Notes: generated by a model from the letters alone, not told the origin. A DNA stretch of 64,000 nt from Janthinobacterium sp. 67 (GCF_002797895.1 NZ_PGES01000001.1:496001-560000); one strand, 5' to 3'; shown: positions 53,896 through 62,242, counted from the stretch's first letter. Translations and numbers: made by a program.

Positions 53896-55024
53896 CAGCA
53901 CGGGCGACAAAACAGAAAAGGCGTCAGCGCAGAAGCTGAAGAAATCGCGCCAGGAAGGGCAGGTGGTGCGTTCGCGCGACCTGTCGACGGCGCTGGGCAT
54001 CCTGATCAGCATGAAGGTCTTCATTTACCTGCTGCCCGGTTATCTGCTCAGCTTTCGCGCGCTGTTCGCCATGGCCTTCATGCCGCTCGACAGCAAGGGC
54101 GCGCTGGAAAATGCCATGTCGATGGCGTTTACGACGTCGGTGAGTTTGCTGATCAAGATGATCGTGCCGCTGTTCTGCGTGCCCTTGTTCGTCGTGCTCG
54201 GCTCATTGATCCCCGGCGGCTGGGTCATCAGCACGAAGAACTGGATGCCGAAGATGGAGCGCCTGAGCCCGGCCAAGAACCTGGGCCGCCTGGTGTCGCC
54301 CAAGCATGGCTTTGAATTCGGCCTGTCGATTGCCAAGGCCGTCGTGCTGGGCATGGTGCTCGTGCATGTGAGCCGCTCCAGTCTGACGCAATATGTGGAT
54401 TTGCAACACCGGCCCCTGCAGCAAGCCATGCTCGATGGCTCGGCGCTGATGCTCGACGGCCTGATGGCGCTCATTTCCGTCTTCGTGCTGTTTGCCATCA
54501 TCGACGTGCCGGCGCAGGCGTTTTTCTTTGCCCGCAACCAGCGCATGAGCAAGCAGGACGTCAAGGAAGAACATAAAAGCAGCGAAGGGCGGCCCGAAGT
54601 GCGCCAGCGCATCCGCCAGTTGCAGCAGCAGATCGGCCGGCGCAGCGTGCGCAAGACCGTGCCCGACGCCGACGTGGTGATCGTCAATCCCGAGCATTAC
54701 GCCGTTGCATTGAAGTATGACCAGGACCGCGCCGAGGCGCCGTTCGTCGTTGCCAAGGGCGTCGACGAGATGGCGCTGTACATCCGGCAAGTGGCGAAGG
54801 AGCACCATATCGAAACGCTGGAGTTGCCGCCGCTGGCGCGCGCCATCTACAACACCAGCCAGGTGCAGCAGCAGATTCCCGTGCAGCTGTACCAGGCCGT
54901 GTCGCAGGTACTCAACTACATCTTGCAGCTGAAAGCATTCCGTACTGGGCAGCGCGCCGCCCAGCCCCCATTTCCCACCGAGGTGGTCGTGCCATCTCAT
55001 TTGAGCGAGGTAGTACCTTCATGA
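53885..55024 (+). CDS. flhB: Flagellar export switch protein FlhB with NPEH cleavage motif
   Basis: 379 residues. It starts MADSSTGDKTEKASAQKLKK, with four membrane helices (about 30-215) and a cytoplasmic domain. The autocleavage motif is NPEH (268-271, in VIVNPEHYAVALKYD) instead of the usual NPTH. The C-terminal tail is longer and basic. It switches export from hook to filament substrates. It overlaps flhA by 4 nt. Confidence 0.95.
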   Translation: MADSSTGDKTEKASAQKLKKSRQEGQVVRSRDLSTALGILISMKVFIYLLPGYLLSFRALFAMAFMPLDSKGALENAMSMAFTTSVSLLIKMIVPLFCVPLFVVLGSLIPGGWVISTKNWMPKMERLSPAKNLGRLVSPKHGFEFGLSIAKAVVLGMVLVHVSRSSLTQYVDLQHRPLQQAMLDGSALMLDGLMALISVFVLFAIIDVPAQAFFFARNQRMSKQDVKEEHKSSEGRPEVRQRIRQLQQQIGRRSVRKTVPDADVVIVNPEHYAVALKYDQDRAEAPFVVAKGVDEMALYIRQVAKEHHIETLELPPLARAIYNTSQVQQQIPVQLYQAVSQVLNYILQLKAFRTGQRAAQPPFPTEVVVPSHLSEVVPS

Positions 55025-57108
55025 ATTTCCTGAACAGACTGGTTGCCGAAATGCGCCGCCACAAGTTCGCCACGCCGCTGTTCCTGCTGGTGATCCTGGC
55101 GATGATCATCTTGCCGCTGCCGCCCGTGCTGCTCGATATCTTGTTCACTTTCAATATCGTGCTGGCACTGATCGTCATCCTCGTCAGCGTGTCGGCGAAA
55201 CGGCCGCTCGATTTCTCCGTCTTCCCGACGGTGATCCTGGCCACCACCATGCTCAGGCTGACCCTGAACGTGGCGTCGACGCGCGTGGTGCTGCTGCACG
55301 GGCACACGGGCGCGGACGCGGCCGGTAAGGTGATCGAGGCCTTCGGTAACGTGGTGATCGGCGGTAACTTCGTCGTCGGTATCGTCGTCTTCGTGATCTT
55401 GATGATCATCAACTTCGCCGTCGTCACCAAGGGCGCCGAGCGTATCTCGGAAGTGTCCGCGCGCTTTACCCTTGACGCCTTGCCGGGCAAGCAGATGGCG
55501 ATCGACGCCGACCTGAACGCCGGCCTGATCAACCAGGAAAAAGCCCAGATCCGTCGCAAGGACGTGGCCGCCGAAGCGGATTTCTATGGCGCCATGGACG
55601 GCGCGTCGAAGTTCGTGCGCGGCGACGCCGTCGCCAGTATCTTGATCCTGATCATCAACATGGTTGGCGGCGTGGCCATCGGCTCGCTGATGCACGACCT
55701 GTCGTTCGGCGACGCCTTCCGCCAGTACGCACTGCTGACCATCGGCGATGGCCTGGTGGCGCAGATCCCGGCGCTGCTGCTGTCGGCCGCGGCCGCCATC
55801 CTGGTGACCCGCATCAGCGATTCGGGCGACTTCGAACAGCAAGTGGCGGGCCAGGTGCTGACCTCGCCAACGGTGATCTTCAGCGCGGCCGGCATGATGG
55901 TGGCGCTGGCCCTGATTCCAGGCATGCCGTGGTTCATGTTCATGACCTTTGCCGCCGTGCTGGCCTTTGTTGCCTGGCGTCTGACCAAGCGCGTGAAGGG
56001 ACCCGATGCGGCCGGACTGGCCGCCATCGAGGCGGCCTTGCGCGACGACAAGCCGGCCGAACTCGAGTGGCAGCAGCTGCCCGCCGTGCAGCCGCTGATG
56101 GTGATGCTCGGCTACAAATTGGTGGGCATGGTGGACAAGACCCAGGGCGAACCGCTGAACAAGCGCGTCAAGGGCGTGCGCCAGAGCCTGTCCGAAGCCA
56201 TGGGTTTGCTGTTGCCGAACATCGGCGTGCGCGACGACCTGGCCCTGAAACCGTCGCAGTATGCGATCGTGCTGTCGGGCACCGTGGTGGCGCAGGCGGA
56301 AGTGCAAGCCGACCGCCTGATGGCGATCCCGTCGCCGAACGTGTATGGCCAGCTCGACGGCATTCCCGGCATCGAACCGGCCTACGGCATGCCCGTCACG
56401 TGGATCGAACCGAGCGAGAAGGCGCATGCGCTGGGGCTGGGCTACCAGGTCATCGAGGCCCCCAGCGTGATCGCCACGCACTTGTCGAAGATGGTGCGCG
56501 AATACTTGCCGGAACTGTTCCGCCATGAAGACGTGTCGAACATGATGGAGCGCCTGACGGCCCTGTCGCCCAAACTCGCTGGCGCGCTGGACAAGGCGCT
56601 GACGCACACGCAGCTGCTGCGCGTGTTCCGCGTCTTGCTGACGGAAAACGTGTCCTTGAAGGATATCGTGCCCATCGCCACGACCTTGCTCGACAGCTCC
56701 GAAACGACCAAGGACCCGATCCTGCTGGCAGCCGAGGTGCGCTGCGCGCTGCGGCGCCAGATCGTCAGCGGCCTGTTTGGCCAGAAGATGGAAATGCAGG
56801 CGTTTAACCTGGGCGGCGAACTGGAAAACATGCTGCTCGGTTCGCTGAACCAGGCGCGCCAGGCGGGCAAGGTGACACTCGATAACTATCCGATCGACCC
56901 GCATCTGCTGTCGCAATTACAGGTGAACATGCCGGTGGCGCGCGAGCAGATGAAGCAGCAGGCCACGCCGCCGCTGCTGCTCGTGCTGCCGCAGATCCGT
57001 CCGCTGCTGGCCCGCTATGCGCGCCTGTTTGCGCCGGGATTGCACGTGTTGTCGTACAACGAAATCCCGGAAAACCGCGAAGTGAGCATCATCGGCACGG
57101 TGGGCTAA
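55021..57108 (+). CDS. flhA: Flagellar export gate protein FlhA
   Basis: 695 residues. Eight membrane helices in the first 320 residues, with RPLDFSVFPTVILATTMLRL, FVVGIVVFVILMIINFAVVT, GAERISEVSARFTLDALPGK, QMAIDADLNAGLINQEKAQI and RRKDVAAEADFYGAMDGASK, then the cytoplasmic substrate-docking domain. Last gene of fliMNPQR-flhBA; a strong terminator follows. Confidence 0.97.
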   Translation: MNFLNRLVAEMRRHKFATPLFLLVILAMIILPLPPVLLDILFTFNIVLALIVILVSVSAKRPLDFSVFPTVILATTMLRLTLNVASTRVVLLHGHTGADAAGKVIEAFGNVVIGGNFVVGIVVFVILMIINFAVVTKGAERISEVSARFTLDALPGKQMAIDADLNAGLINQEKAQIRRKDVAAEADFYGAMDGASKFVRGDAVASILILIINMVGGVAIGSLMHDLSFGDAFRQYALLTIGDGLVAQIPALLLSAAAAILVTRISDSGDFEQQVAGQVLTSPTVIFSAAGMMVALALIPGMPWFMFMTFAAVLAFVAWRLTKRVKGPDAAGLAAIEAALRDDKPAELEWQQLPAVQPLMVMLGYKLVGMVDKTQGEPLNKRVKGVRQSLSEAMGLLLPNIGVRDDLALKPSQYAIVLSGTVVAQAEVQADRLMAIPSPNVYGQLDGIPGIEPAYGMPVTWIEPSEKAHALGLGYQVIEAPSVIATHLSKMVREYLPELFRHEDVSNMMERLTALSPKLAGALDKALTHTQLLRVFRVLLTENVSLKDIVPIATTLLDSSETTKDPILLAAEVRCALRRQIVSGLFGQKMEMQAFNLGGELENMLLGSLNQARQAGKVTLDNYPIDPHLLSQLQVNMPVAREQMKQQATPPLLLVLPQIRPLLARYARLFAPGLHVLSYNEIPENREVSIIGTVG

Positions 57109-57113
57109 AATGA

Positions 57114-57141
57114 AAAACGGCGCTGCGGGCGCCGTTTTTTT
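57114..57141 (+). terminator. Rho-independent terminator of the fliM-flhA operon
   Basis: AAAACGGCGC (57114-57123) pairs with GCGCCGTTTT (57129-57138) around TGCGG, followed by more T. It begins 5 bp after the flhA stop codon. Confidence 0.9.
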
Positions 57142-57177
57142 GTGTTGCGTCAATCCAGCCGTATCAATTCTGTTGGG

Positions 57178-58272
57178 TCAATCCTGCTCGTCGATGGGCG
57201 GCAGCAGCTCGTGTTCCTGGCCGTCGGCCAGCAGCAGCACGGCGCCGCCTGGCGCCGTGTCTTCCTCGTCGCCATAGTCGTAACCGAACGGCGCCGCCAC
57301 TTCCTTCGAGGCGATGATCTCTTCTTCCGGCTCGGCCGCGGGTGCCGCGGGCGCATCGGGATCGGCCGCCACTTCCGCTTCCGGCTGCGTCAGCAGCAGG
57401 GCCACTTCGGCCATGGCGCGGAACAGGGGCAGCGACAGCGCGGCGGCGCCCGCCTGCATCGGGTAGTTGCCGTGCACGCGCTGCGCATGCAGCTGGCGGT
57501 TCAGGCGGCAGCGCACGACGCGCAGGCCGGCGCGCCGCACGGCGTCGGCGATCTCGGGCAGGGCCAGGCGCAAATGGCGTTGCGCGGCTTCCTCGTCGGC
57601 GGCCAGTTCCAGCAGCACGCCGTCGCCCGATGGCTCCATCTGGATCACGACCCGGCCGATGCCGATGATGATCAGTTCGACGCGCAGCGCCACCTTGCCG
57701 CGCCGCCTGGGCGTTGCTTCTTCATCCTCGTCGCTGGCCAGCACGCGCAGCAGCAGGCGCTGGCCGCCCCAGCCATAGACGGCAAAGCGCCACGCTTCGC
57801 TGTCGACCGTCAAGGGCGGACGGGCGCCTTCGCGCAGCAATGCCGGTTGCTGTTCGGCCATGAACAGGCTGCCCGGCACGTGCTGGCCGCGCGCCTGTTC
57901 CTGCAGGGCCGCATATTGCTCGCCATACGTGCGCACCATCACGCGCCACGAGGCGGCCAGCTGCGCCGCGTCGGGCGGCTGCCAGACCAGCTGGCGCGTG
58001 AAGAACAGCTGGTTGACCTGCATGGCGCTGCTATCGCGCGGCATGGCGCCGCCCGCACCATCGGCATTGGGCTTGATGAGGGACGCCAGGCCGTCCTGTC
58101 CCTGCTGCAGCTGGGCGGGCAGGGTGCCGGCGTCGGGCGCGGGCGCCATGTAGGGGCCGATGGGCACGAGCGGCTGGACTACGCCAGGCACCATCGGCGT
58201 TGCGGGGCTGACGTCGAAGCGCTGGGTAATCAGGGGCACCGGGTTGCCCGATGCAATGCGGTCTATCGCCAT
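57178..58272 (-). CDS. Second FliK-like protein downstream of flagellin 1
   Basis: 364 residues. The first 115 are Pro/Ala/Gln-rich; residues about 165-270 (LRVELIIIGIGRVVIQMEPS, GVLLELAADEEAAQRHLRLA, LPEIADAVRRAGLRVVRCRL) resemble the Flg_hook domain of FliK; the C-terminal 60 residues are acidic (PEAEVAADPDAPAAPAAEPE). It follows flagellin 1 by 57 bp without a terminator. A role in hook-length or filament assembly is inference; I know no named gene with this position. Confidence 0.6.
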   Translation of the reverse strand: MAIDRIASGNPVPLITQRFDVSPATPMVPGVVQPLVPIGPYMAPAPDAGTLPAQLQQGQDGLASLIKPNADGAGGAMPRDSSAMQVNQLFFTRQLVWQPPDAAQLAASWRVMVRTYGEQYAALQEQARGQHVPGSLFMAEQQPALLREGARPPLTVDSEAWRFAVYGWGGQRLLLRVLASDEDEEATPRRRGKVALRVELIIIGIGRVVIQMEPSGDGVLLELAADEEAAQRHLRLALPEIADAVRRAGLRVVRCRLNRQLHAQRVHGNYPMQAGAAALSLPLFRAMAEVALLLTQPEAEVAADPDAPAAPAAEPEEEIIASKEVAAPFGYDYGDEEDTAPGGAVLLLADGQEHELLPPIDEQD

Positions 58273-58329
58273 GCCGTTGCTTCCTGCTGGTACCTATTCA
58301 TTCGATCCGCCATCGCGTCCTGCCGGTAA

Positions 58330-59205
58330 TTATTGTAGTAAAGAAAGAATCAGCTTGCTCATGCTCTGGCTTTGCTTGAGCATGGCCGCGCTTGCTTGCA
58401 TCAGCATTTGCGCCGACGTCATGTTGGCGCTTTCGGCCGCGTAATCGACATCCATGATGCGGCCGATGGCGGCTTTGGTGTTGGTGACCATGTTCGACAG
58501 GTTATTGTAGACGTGGCCGAGCCGGTTCGCGGTGGCGCCCAGGGCCGAGCGCACGCTGCCGACCTTGTCGACGGCCGCCGCCAGCAGGTCGATCATGCCG
58601 TTGGCGCTGCTGTTGCTGGCAAACTCGCTGCCGGCTGTGGCGCCTGGCGCGAAATTGACGGAGATCGCCTGCAGCGCAGTATTGAGCGTGCCCATGTCGG
58701 CCGCCACGCTGAACTGCATGGTTTCGCTGCCGGTGGCGCCGATCTGGAACGTCATCGCTTGCGACAAGGTACCCATGCCGGCGCTGCCGTTGCCCAGCAA
58801 TAAAGTGCCGCCATAGCGGGTGTTCGTCATGACGTTGTACAGCTCGGCGCCCAGCGCATCGTATTCGCCCTGCATGGCGTCGCGGTCCTTCTGGTTCGAC
58901 GAGGCGTCCGCCGCCTGGGTGGCCAGGTCCTTCATGCGCACGAGCATGGCGGTGACTTCGCCAAACGCGCCTTCGGCCGTCTGCAGCAGGGAAGTGCTGT
59001 TTTGCGTGTTGCGCATGGCCACCGCCATGCCGCTGGTCTGGGCGCTGAGCCTGGTGGCGATCTGCAAGCCGGCCGCGTCGTCCATGGCCGAGTTGATGCG
59101 AAAGCCCGTGGAGAGGCGCGTCATCGACGTCGACAGCATTTGCTGTGCCCAGCCCATGGCCCGCTGGGCAGACAGTGCGGCAGTATTGGTATGAATGCTC
59201 AGCAC
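58330..59205 (-). CDS. Flagellin 1, GTG start
   Basis: 291 residues. The D0/D1 ends are intact (LSIHTNTAALSAQRAMGWAQ, TRLSTGFRINSAMDDAAGLQ; C-terminal GRIMDVDYAAESANMTSAQM and MSKLILSLLQ), with a short variable centre (about 130-200). It is clearly more diverged than the two flagellins upstream, which are near-identical to each other. The frame starts at GTG 59205 with TGGAG eight bases before it; no ATG is usable without losing the conserved N-terminus. The late-gene motif is 33 nt upstream. Confidence 0.93.
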   Translation of the reverse strand: MLSIHTNTAALSAQRAMGWAQQMLSTSMTRLSTGFRINSAMDDAAGLQIATRLSAQTSGMAVAMRNTQNSTSLLQTAEGAFGEVTAMLVRMKDLATQAADASSNQKDRDAMQGEYDALGAELYNVMTNTRYGGTLLLGNGSAGMGTLSQAMTFQIGATGSETMQFSVAADMGTLNTALQAISVNFAPGATAGSEFASNSSANGMIDLLAAAVDKVGSVRSALGATANRLGHVYNNLSNMVTNTKAAIGRIMDVDYAAESANMTSAQMLMQASAAMLKQSQSMSKLILSLLQ

Positions 59206-59238
59206 GCGGCGGCTCCAGTAAGCGGTTGTTCGGTGTTC

Positions 59239-59255
59239 TACCTTGTATAGGCGAC
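59239..59255 (-). promoter_or_regulatory. Late-flagellar 17-bp motif upstream of flagellin 1
   Basis: GTCGCCTATACAAGGTA on the minus strand, differing from the flgK copy by one base. No TAAA at the 12-bp distance; TTAA lies 16 bp upstream. Confidence 0.6.
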
Positions 59256-59326
59256 TATGCCGGCAACATCGTTAAACGTGATGGCAATTTAGTTCAATAT
59301 GCGGGAAATGCCAGGCACTGCAGACG

Positions 59327-59354
59327 AAAAAAAAGCCAGACCGGAGTCTGGCTT
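59327..59354 (-). terminator. Terminator after flagellin 2
   Basis: On the minus strand AAGCCAGAC pairs with GTCTGGCTT around TCCG, followed by eight T. It is duplicated after flagellin 3. A second GC-rich inverted repeat (TGGCCGC...GCGGCCA) lies between it and the stop codon. Confidence 0.9.
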
Positions 59355-59386
59355 CGAGAGACTGGCCGCGAGCGGCCAAGTCCATA

Positions 59387-60262
59387 TTATTGCAGCAGGG
59401 ACATGACCATCGAGGACATGCTGTTGCTTTGTTTCAGCATCGCGGTGCCAGCTTGCAGCAGCATTTGCGACGACGTCATGTTCGAGCTTTCGGTCGCGAA
59501 GTCGGTGTCCATGATGCGGCCGGTAGCGGCCTTGGTGTTGGTGGCGATGTTCGACAAGTTGGTGTTGACGTGGTCCAGACGGTTGGCCGTCGCGCCCAGT
59601 GCCGAACGCACGGTGCTGACGCTATCGATGGCGGTAGCCAGCAGGCCGATGCTGGCGTTGGCGCTGGAGGTCAGTTCCGTCGCGCCTGCCGCAGCGGCAC
59701 TGGAAAAGTTTTTGCTCAAGCCGCCCAGGGCGGTATTCAGCGAGGCCAGGTTGGTCGATACGTCGAAGCTCATCTTCTCGGTCGAGCTTGCGCCGATCTG
59801 GAAGGTCATCGAGGTCGACAGGGTGCCTTTGTTTGCGCCGCTGCCGTCGCCCAGCAGTGCGGTGCCGCCGAACGTGGTGTTGGTCATCACGTTATACAAT
59901 TCCTGGCCCAGTGCATTGTACTCTGCTTGCATGGCGGTCTTGTCGGCGCCGGTCGACGAAGCATCGGCTGCCTGGGTTGCCAAATCCTTCATGCGCACCA
60001 GCATGTTGGTCACTTCGGCGAACGCGCCTTCGGCCGTTTGCAGCAGCGAGGTGCTGTTTTGCGTGTTGTTCATCGCAACGGTCATGCCGCTGGTTTGTGC
60101 TTTCAGGCGGGTGGCGATCTGCAGGCCGGCAGCGTCGTCCATGGCCGAATTGATGCGGAAGCCGGTGCTCAGGCGCGTCATCGAAGTCGACAGTTTGGAT
60201 TGGGTGTTCGTGATCGAATTTTGTGCCGACAGGGAGGCAGCGTTGGTGTGAAGGCTCAGCAT
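59387..60262 (-). CDS. Flagellin 2
   Basis: 291 residues. LSLHTNAASLSAQNSITNTQ and MTRLSTGFRINSAMDDAAGL at the N-terminus; GRIMDTDFATESSNMTSSQM and SNSMSSMVMSLLQ at the C-terminus; a short central region (about 135-200) without large surface domains, as usual for compact betaproteobacterial or lateral flagellins. It is nearly identical to flagellin 3 outside that centre. It has its own motif upstream and terminator downstream, so it is monocistronic. Confidence 0.95.
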   Translation of the reverse strand: MLSLHTNAASLSAQNSITNTQSKLSTSMTRLSTGFRINSAMDDAAGLQIATRLKAQTSGMTVAMNNTQNSTSLLQTAEGAFAEVTNMLVRMKDLATQAADASSTGADKTAMQAEYNALGQELYNVMTNTTFGGTALLGDGSGANKGTLSTSMTFQIGASSTEKMSFDVSTNLASLNTALGGLSKNFSSAAAAGATELTSSANASIGLLATAIDSVSTVRSALGATANRLDHVNTNLSNIATNTKAATGRIMDTDFATESSNMTSSQMLLQAGTAMLKQSNSMSSMVMSLLQ

Positions 60263-60314
60263 GGTGTCATTCCTAATTGGGTGGTTGCGGTGAGGAGCGA
60301 CTTGTAGCTGCTCC

Positions 60315-60331
60315 TATCAGTACAAGACGAC
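60315..60331 (-). promoter_or_regulatory. Late-flagellar 17-bp motif upstream of flagellin 2
   Basis: GTCGTCTTGTACTGATA on the minus strand, with TTAA (60344-60347) 12 bp upstream and a 52-nt leader to the ATG. Confidence 0.6.
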
Positions 60332-60444
60332 CGTGCCGCCACCTTAATTAAATGCTTTAAGGAAATTTTTGAAAATAAATCGTATTTATTGTTCCGCCGG
60401 TTCGTCCGGCTCGCCTTGCGGCATGCTTGCGCAAGCCGCGCGCG

Positions 60445-60472
60445 AAAAAAAAGCCAGACCGGAGTCTGGCTT
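60445..60472 (-). terminator. Terminator after flagellin 3
   Basis: Same hairpin as after flagellin 2 (AAGCCAGAC-TCCG-GTCTGGCTT then eight T on the minus strand). The identity continues through the stop codon into the coding sequence, showing that the terminator was duplicated with the gene. Confidence 0.9.
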
Positions 60473-60504
60473 CGAGAGACTGGCCGCGAGCGGCCAAGTC
60501 CATA

Positions 60505-61380
60505 TTATTGCAGCAGGGACATGACCATCGAGGACATGCTGTTGCTTTGTTTCAGCATCGCGGTGCCAGCTTGCAGCAGCATTTGCGACGACGTCATGTT
60601 CGAGCTTTCGGTGGCGAAGTCGGTGTCCATGATGCGGCCGGTAGCGGCTTTGGTGTTGGTGGCGATGTTCGACAAGTTGGTGTTGACGTGGTCCAGACGG
60701 TTGGCCGTCGCGCCCAGTGCCGAACGCACGGTGCTGACGCTGTCGATGGCGGTAGCCAGCAGGCCGATGCTGGCGTTGGCATTGGAGGTCAGTTCCGTTG
60801 CGCCTGCCGCAGCGGCGTTGGAGAAGTTCTTGCTCAGGGTGCCAAGAGCAGTATTCAGTGCGCTCAGATTGCTGGACACGTCGAAGGTCATCGTTTCGGT
60901 CGAGCTGGCACCGATCTGGAAAGTCATCGAGGTCGACAGGGTGCCGTCAGCTGCGGTGGCGCCTTTGCCCAGCAGCGGGGTGCCGCCGAACGTGGTGTTG
61001 GTCATCACATTGTACAGCTCCTGGCCCAGTGCATTGTACTCTGCTTGCATGGCGGTCTTGTCGGCGCCGGTCGACGAAGCATCGGCTGCCTGGGTTGCCA
61101 AATCCTTCATGCGCACCAGCATGTTGGTCACTTCAGCGAACGCACCTTCGGCCGTTTGCAGCATCGAGGTGCTGTTTTGCGTGTTGTTCATCGCAACGGT
61201 CATGCCGCTGGTTTGTGCTTTCAGGCGGGTGGCGATTTGCAGGCCGGCAGCGTCGTCCATGGCCGAATTGATGCGGAAGCCGGTGCTCAGGCGCGTCATC
61301 GAAGTCGACAGTTTGGATTGGGTATTCGAGATCGAATTTTGTGCCGACAGGGAAGCAGCGTTGGTGTGAAGACTCAGCAT
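60505..61380 (-). CDS. Flagellin 3
   Basis: 291 residues, near-identical to flagellin 2 at both ends (LSLHTNAASLSAQNSISNTQ; SNSMSSMVMSLLQ) and differing mainly in the central segment (GKGATAADGTLSTSMTFQIG against GDGSGANKGTLSTSMTFQIG). The leader of about 55 bp is also conserved between the two. Own motif upstream and terminator downstream. Confidence 0.95.
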   Translation of the reverse strand: MLSLHTNAASLSAQNSISNTQSKLSTSMTRLSTGFRINSAMDDAAGLQIATRLKAQTSGMTVAMNNTQNSTSMLQTAEGAFAEVTNMLVRMKDLATQAADASSTGADKTAMQAEYNALGQELYNVMTNTTFGGTPLLGKGATAADGTLSTSMTFQIGASSTETMTFDVSSNLSALNTALGTLSKNFSNAAAAGATELTSNANASIGLLATAIDSVSTVRSALGATANRLDHVNTNLSNIATNTKAATGRIMDTDFATESSNMTSSQMLLQAGTAMLKQSNSMSSMVMSLLQ

Positions 61381-61433
61381 GGTGTCATTCCTAATTGGGT
61401 GGTTACGGTGAGGAGCGACGGTTTATCTGCTCC

Positions 61434-61450
61434 TACCTGTACAAGACGAC
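61434..61450 (-). promoter_or_regulatory. Late-flagellar 17-bp motif upstream of flagellin 3
   Basis: GTCGTCTTGTACAGGTA on the minus strand, with TAAA (61463-61466) exactly 12 bp upstream and a 53-nt leader. Confidence 0.6.
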
Positions 61451-61513
61451 CATTCCTTTTGCTTTATTAAATGCCGTGTGGAAATTTATTTTTTGTCTGA
61501 GTGGCAAGCTAGT

Positions 61514-62242
61514 TCAGTCCGCCACGCCGCCATGTTCCGCTTCCCATTGTCTGCGGCTGCTTTTCTGGATGTCGATGACCCGCAAGGCCTTCGCTTCGTC
61601 GGCGCACAAATCTTCCAGAAACATGGCGTTATTGTTGCGTACCCATTCCAGCGGCATTTCCCACCATGCCAGCTCCAGCAGCGCGGCACGGACTTTTTCC
61701 GTGAAGCGGTAACGGATCAGGCGCGCCGGCGAGCCCGCATAAATGCCATAGGGTTCCGAACGGAAATTTGGAGGCAGCAGCGAGCGGGCGCCGATGATGC
61801 AGCCGTTTTCGATCACGCTGCCGCCCAGCACCATCACTTCGTCGCCGATCCACACGTCGTTCTTGATCACCGTGTCGGCATACTGTGGCGGATGCGTATT
61901 TTTCAATCCGCCGCCGAGGATCGACAGCATGTACGTCGAGATCGTGCGCATCTCGTGCTGGCCATTGAGGATGAAACTCAGGCGCGAGCCGCCGGCCACA
62001 TAACGTCCCACGCACAGGCTTTGCTGTCCGCTGTCATATTTCACGAGCGAGCCGACGCCGAAACAGGAAGCGCGCCCGATGTAGAAGTGGCCGTTTTCCG
62101 GCTCCTGGTCCAGCCAGTCGCGGAAAAATTGATGGGGCAGGGTGCTGATGGCGCCATCCGCGTAGCTTAGTACCGTGAATTGCGCCGACCAGGCATGGTT
62201 CTCCGCCACGCCAGAGAAATTGGTTTCGGTGGAAATATGCAT
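61514..62242 (-). CDS. CatB-type hexapeptide-repeat O-acetyltransferase
   Basis: 242 residues. The left-handed beta-helix is shown by FYIGRASCFGVGSLVKYDSG, IKNDVWIGDEVMVLGGSVIE and CIIGARSLLPPNF, ending in the family tail IYAGSPARLIRYRF. It resembles xenobiotic/antigen acetyltransferases (CatB/VatD, and sugar O- or N-acetyltransferases). It is coupled to the aminotransferase by a 1-nt overlap (TGATG), suggesting that it acetylates the amino sugar made there. Last gene of the operon. Confidence 0.85.
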   Translation of the reverse strand: MHISTETNFSGVAENHAWSAQFTVLSYADGAISTLPHQFFRDWLDQEPENGHFYIGRASCFGVGSLVKYDSGQQSLCVGRYVAGGSRLSFILNGQHEMRTISTYMLSILGGGLKNTHPPQYADTVIKNDVWIGDEVMVLGGSVIENGCIIGARSLLPPNFRSEPYGIYAGSPARLIRYRFTEKVRAALLELAWWEMPLEWVRNNNAMFLEDLCADEAKALRVIDIQKSSRRQWEAEHGGVAD

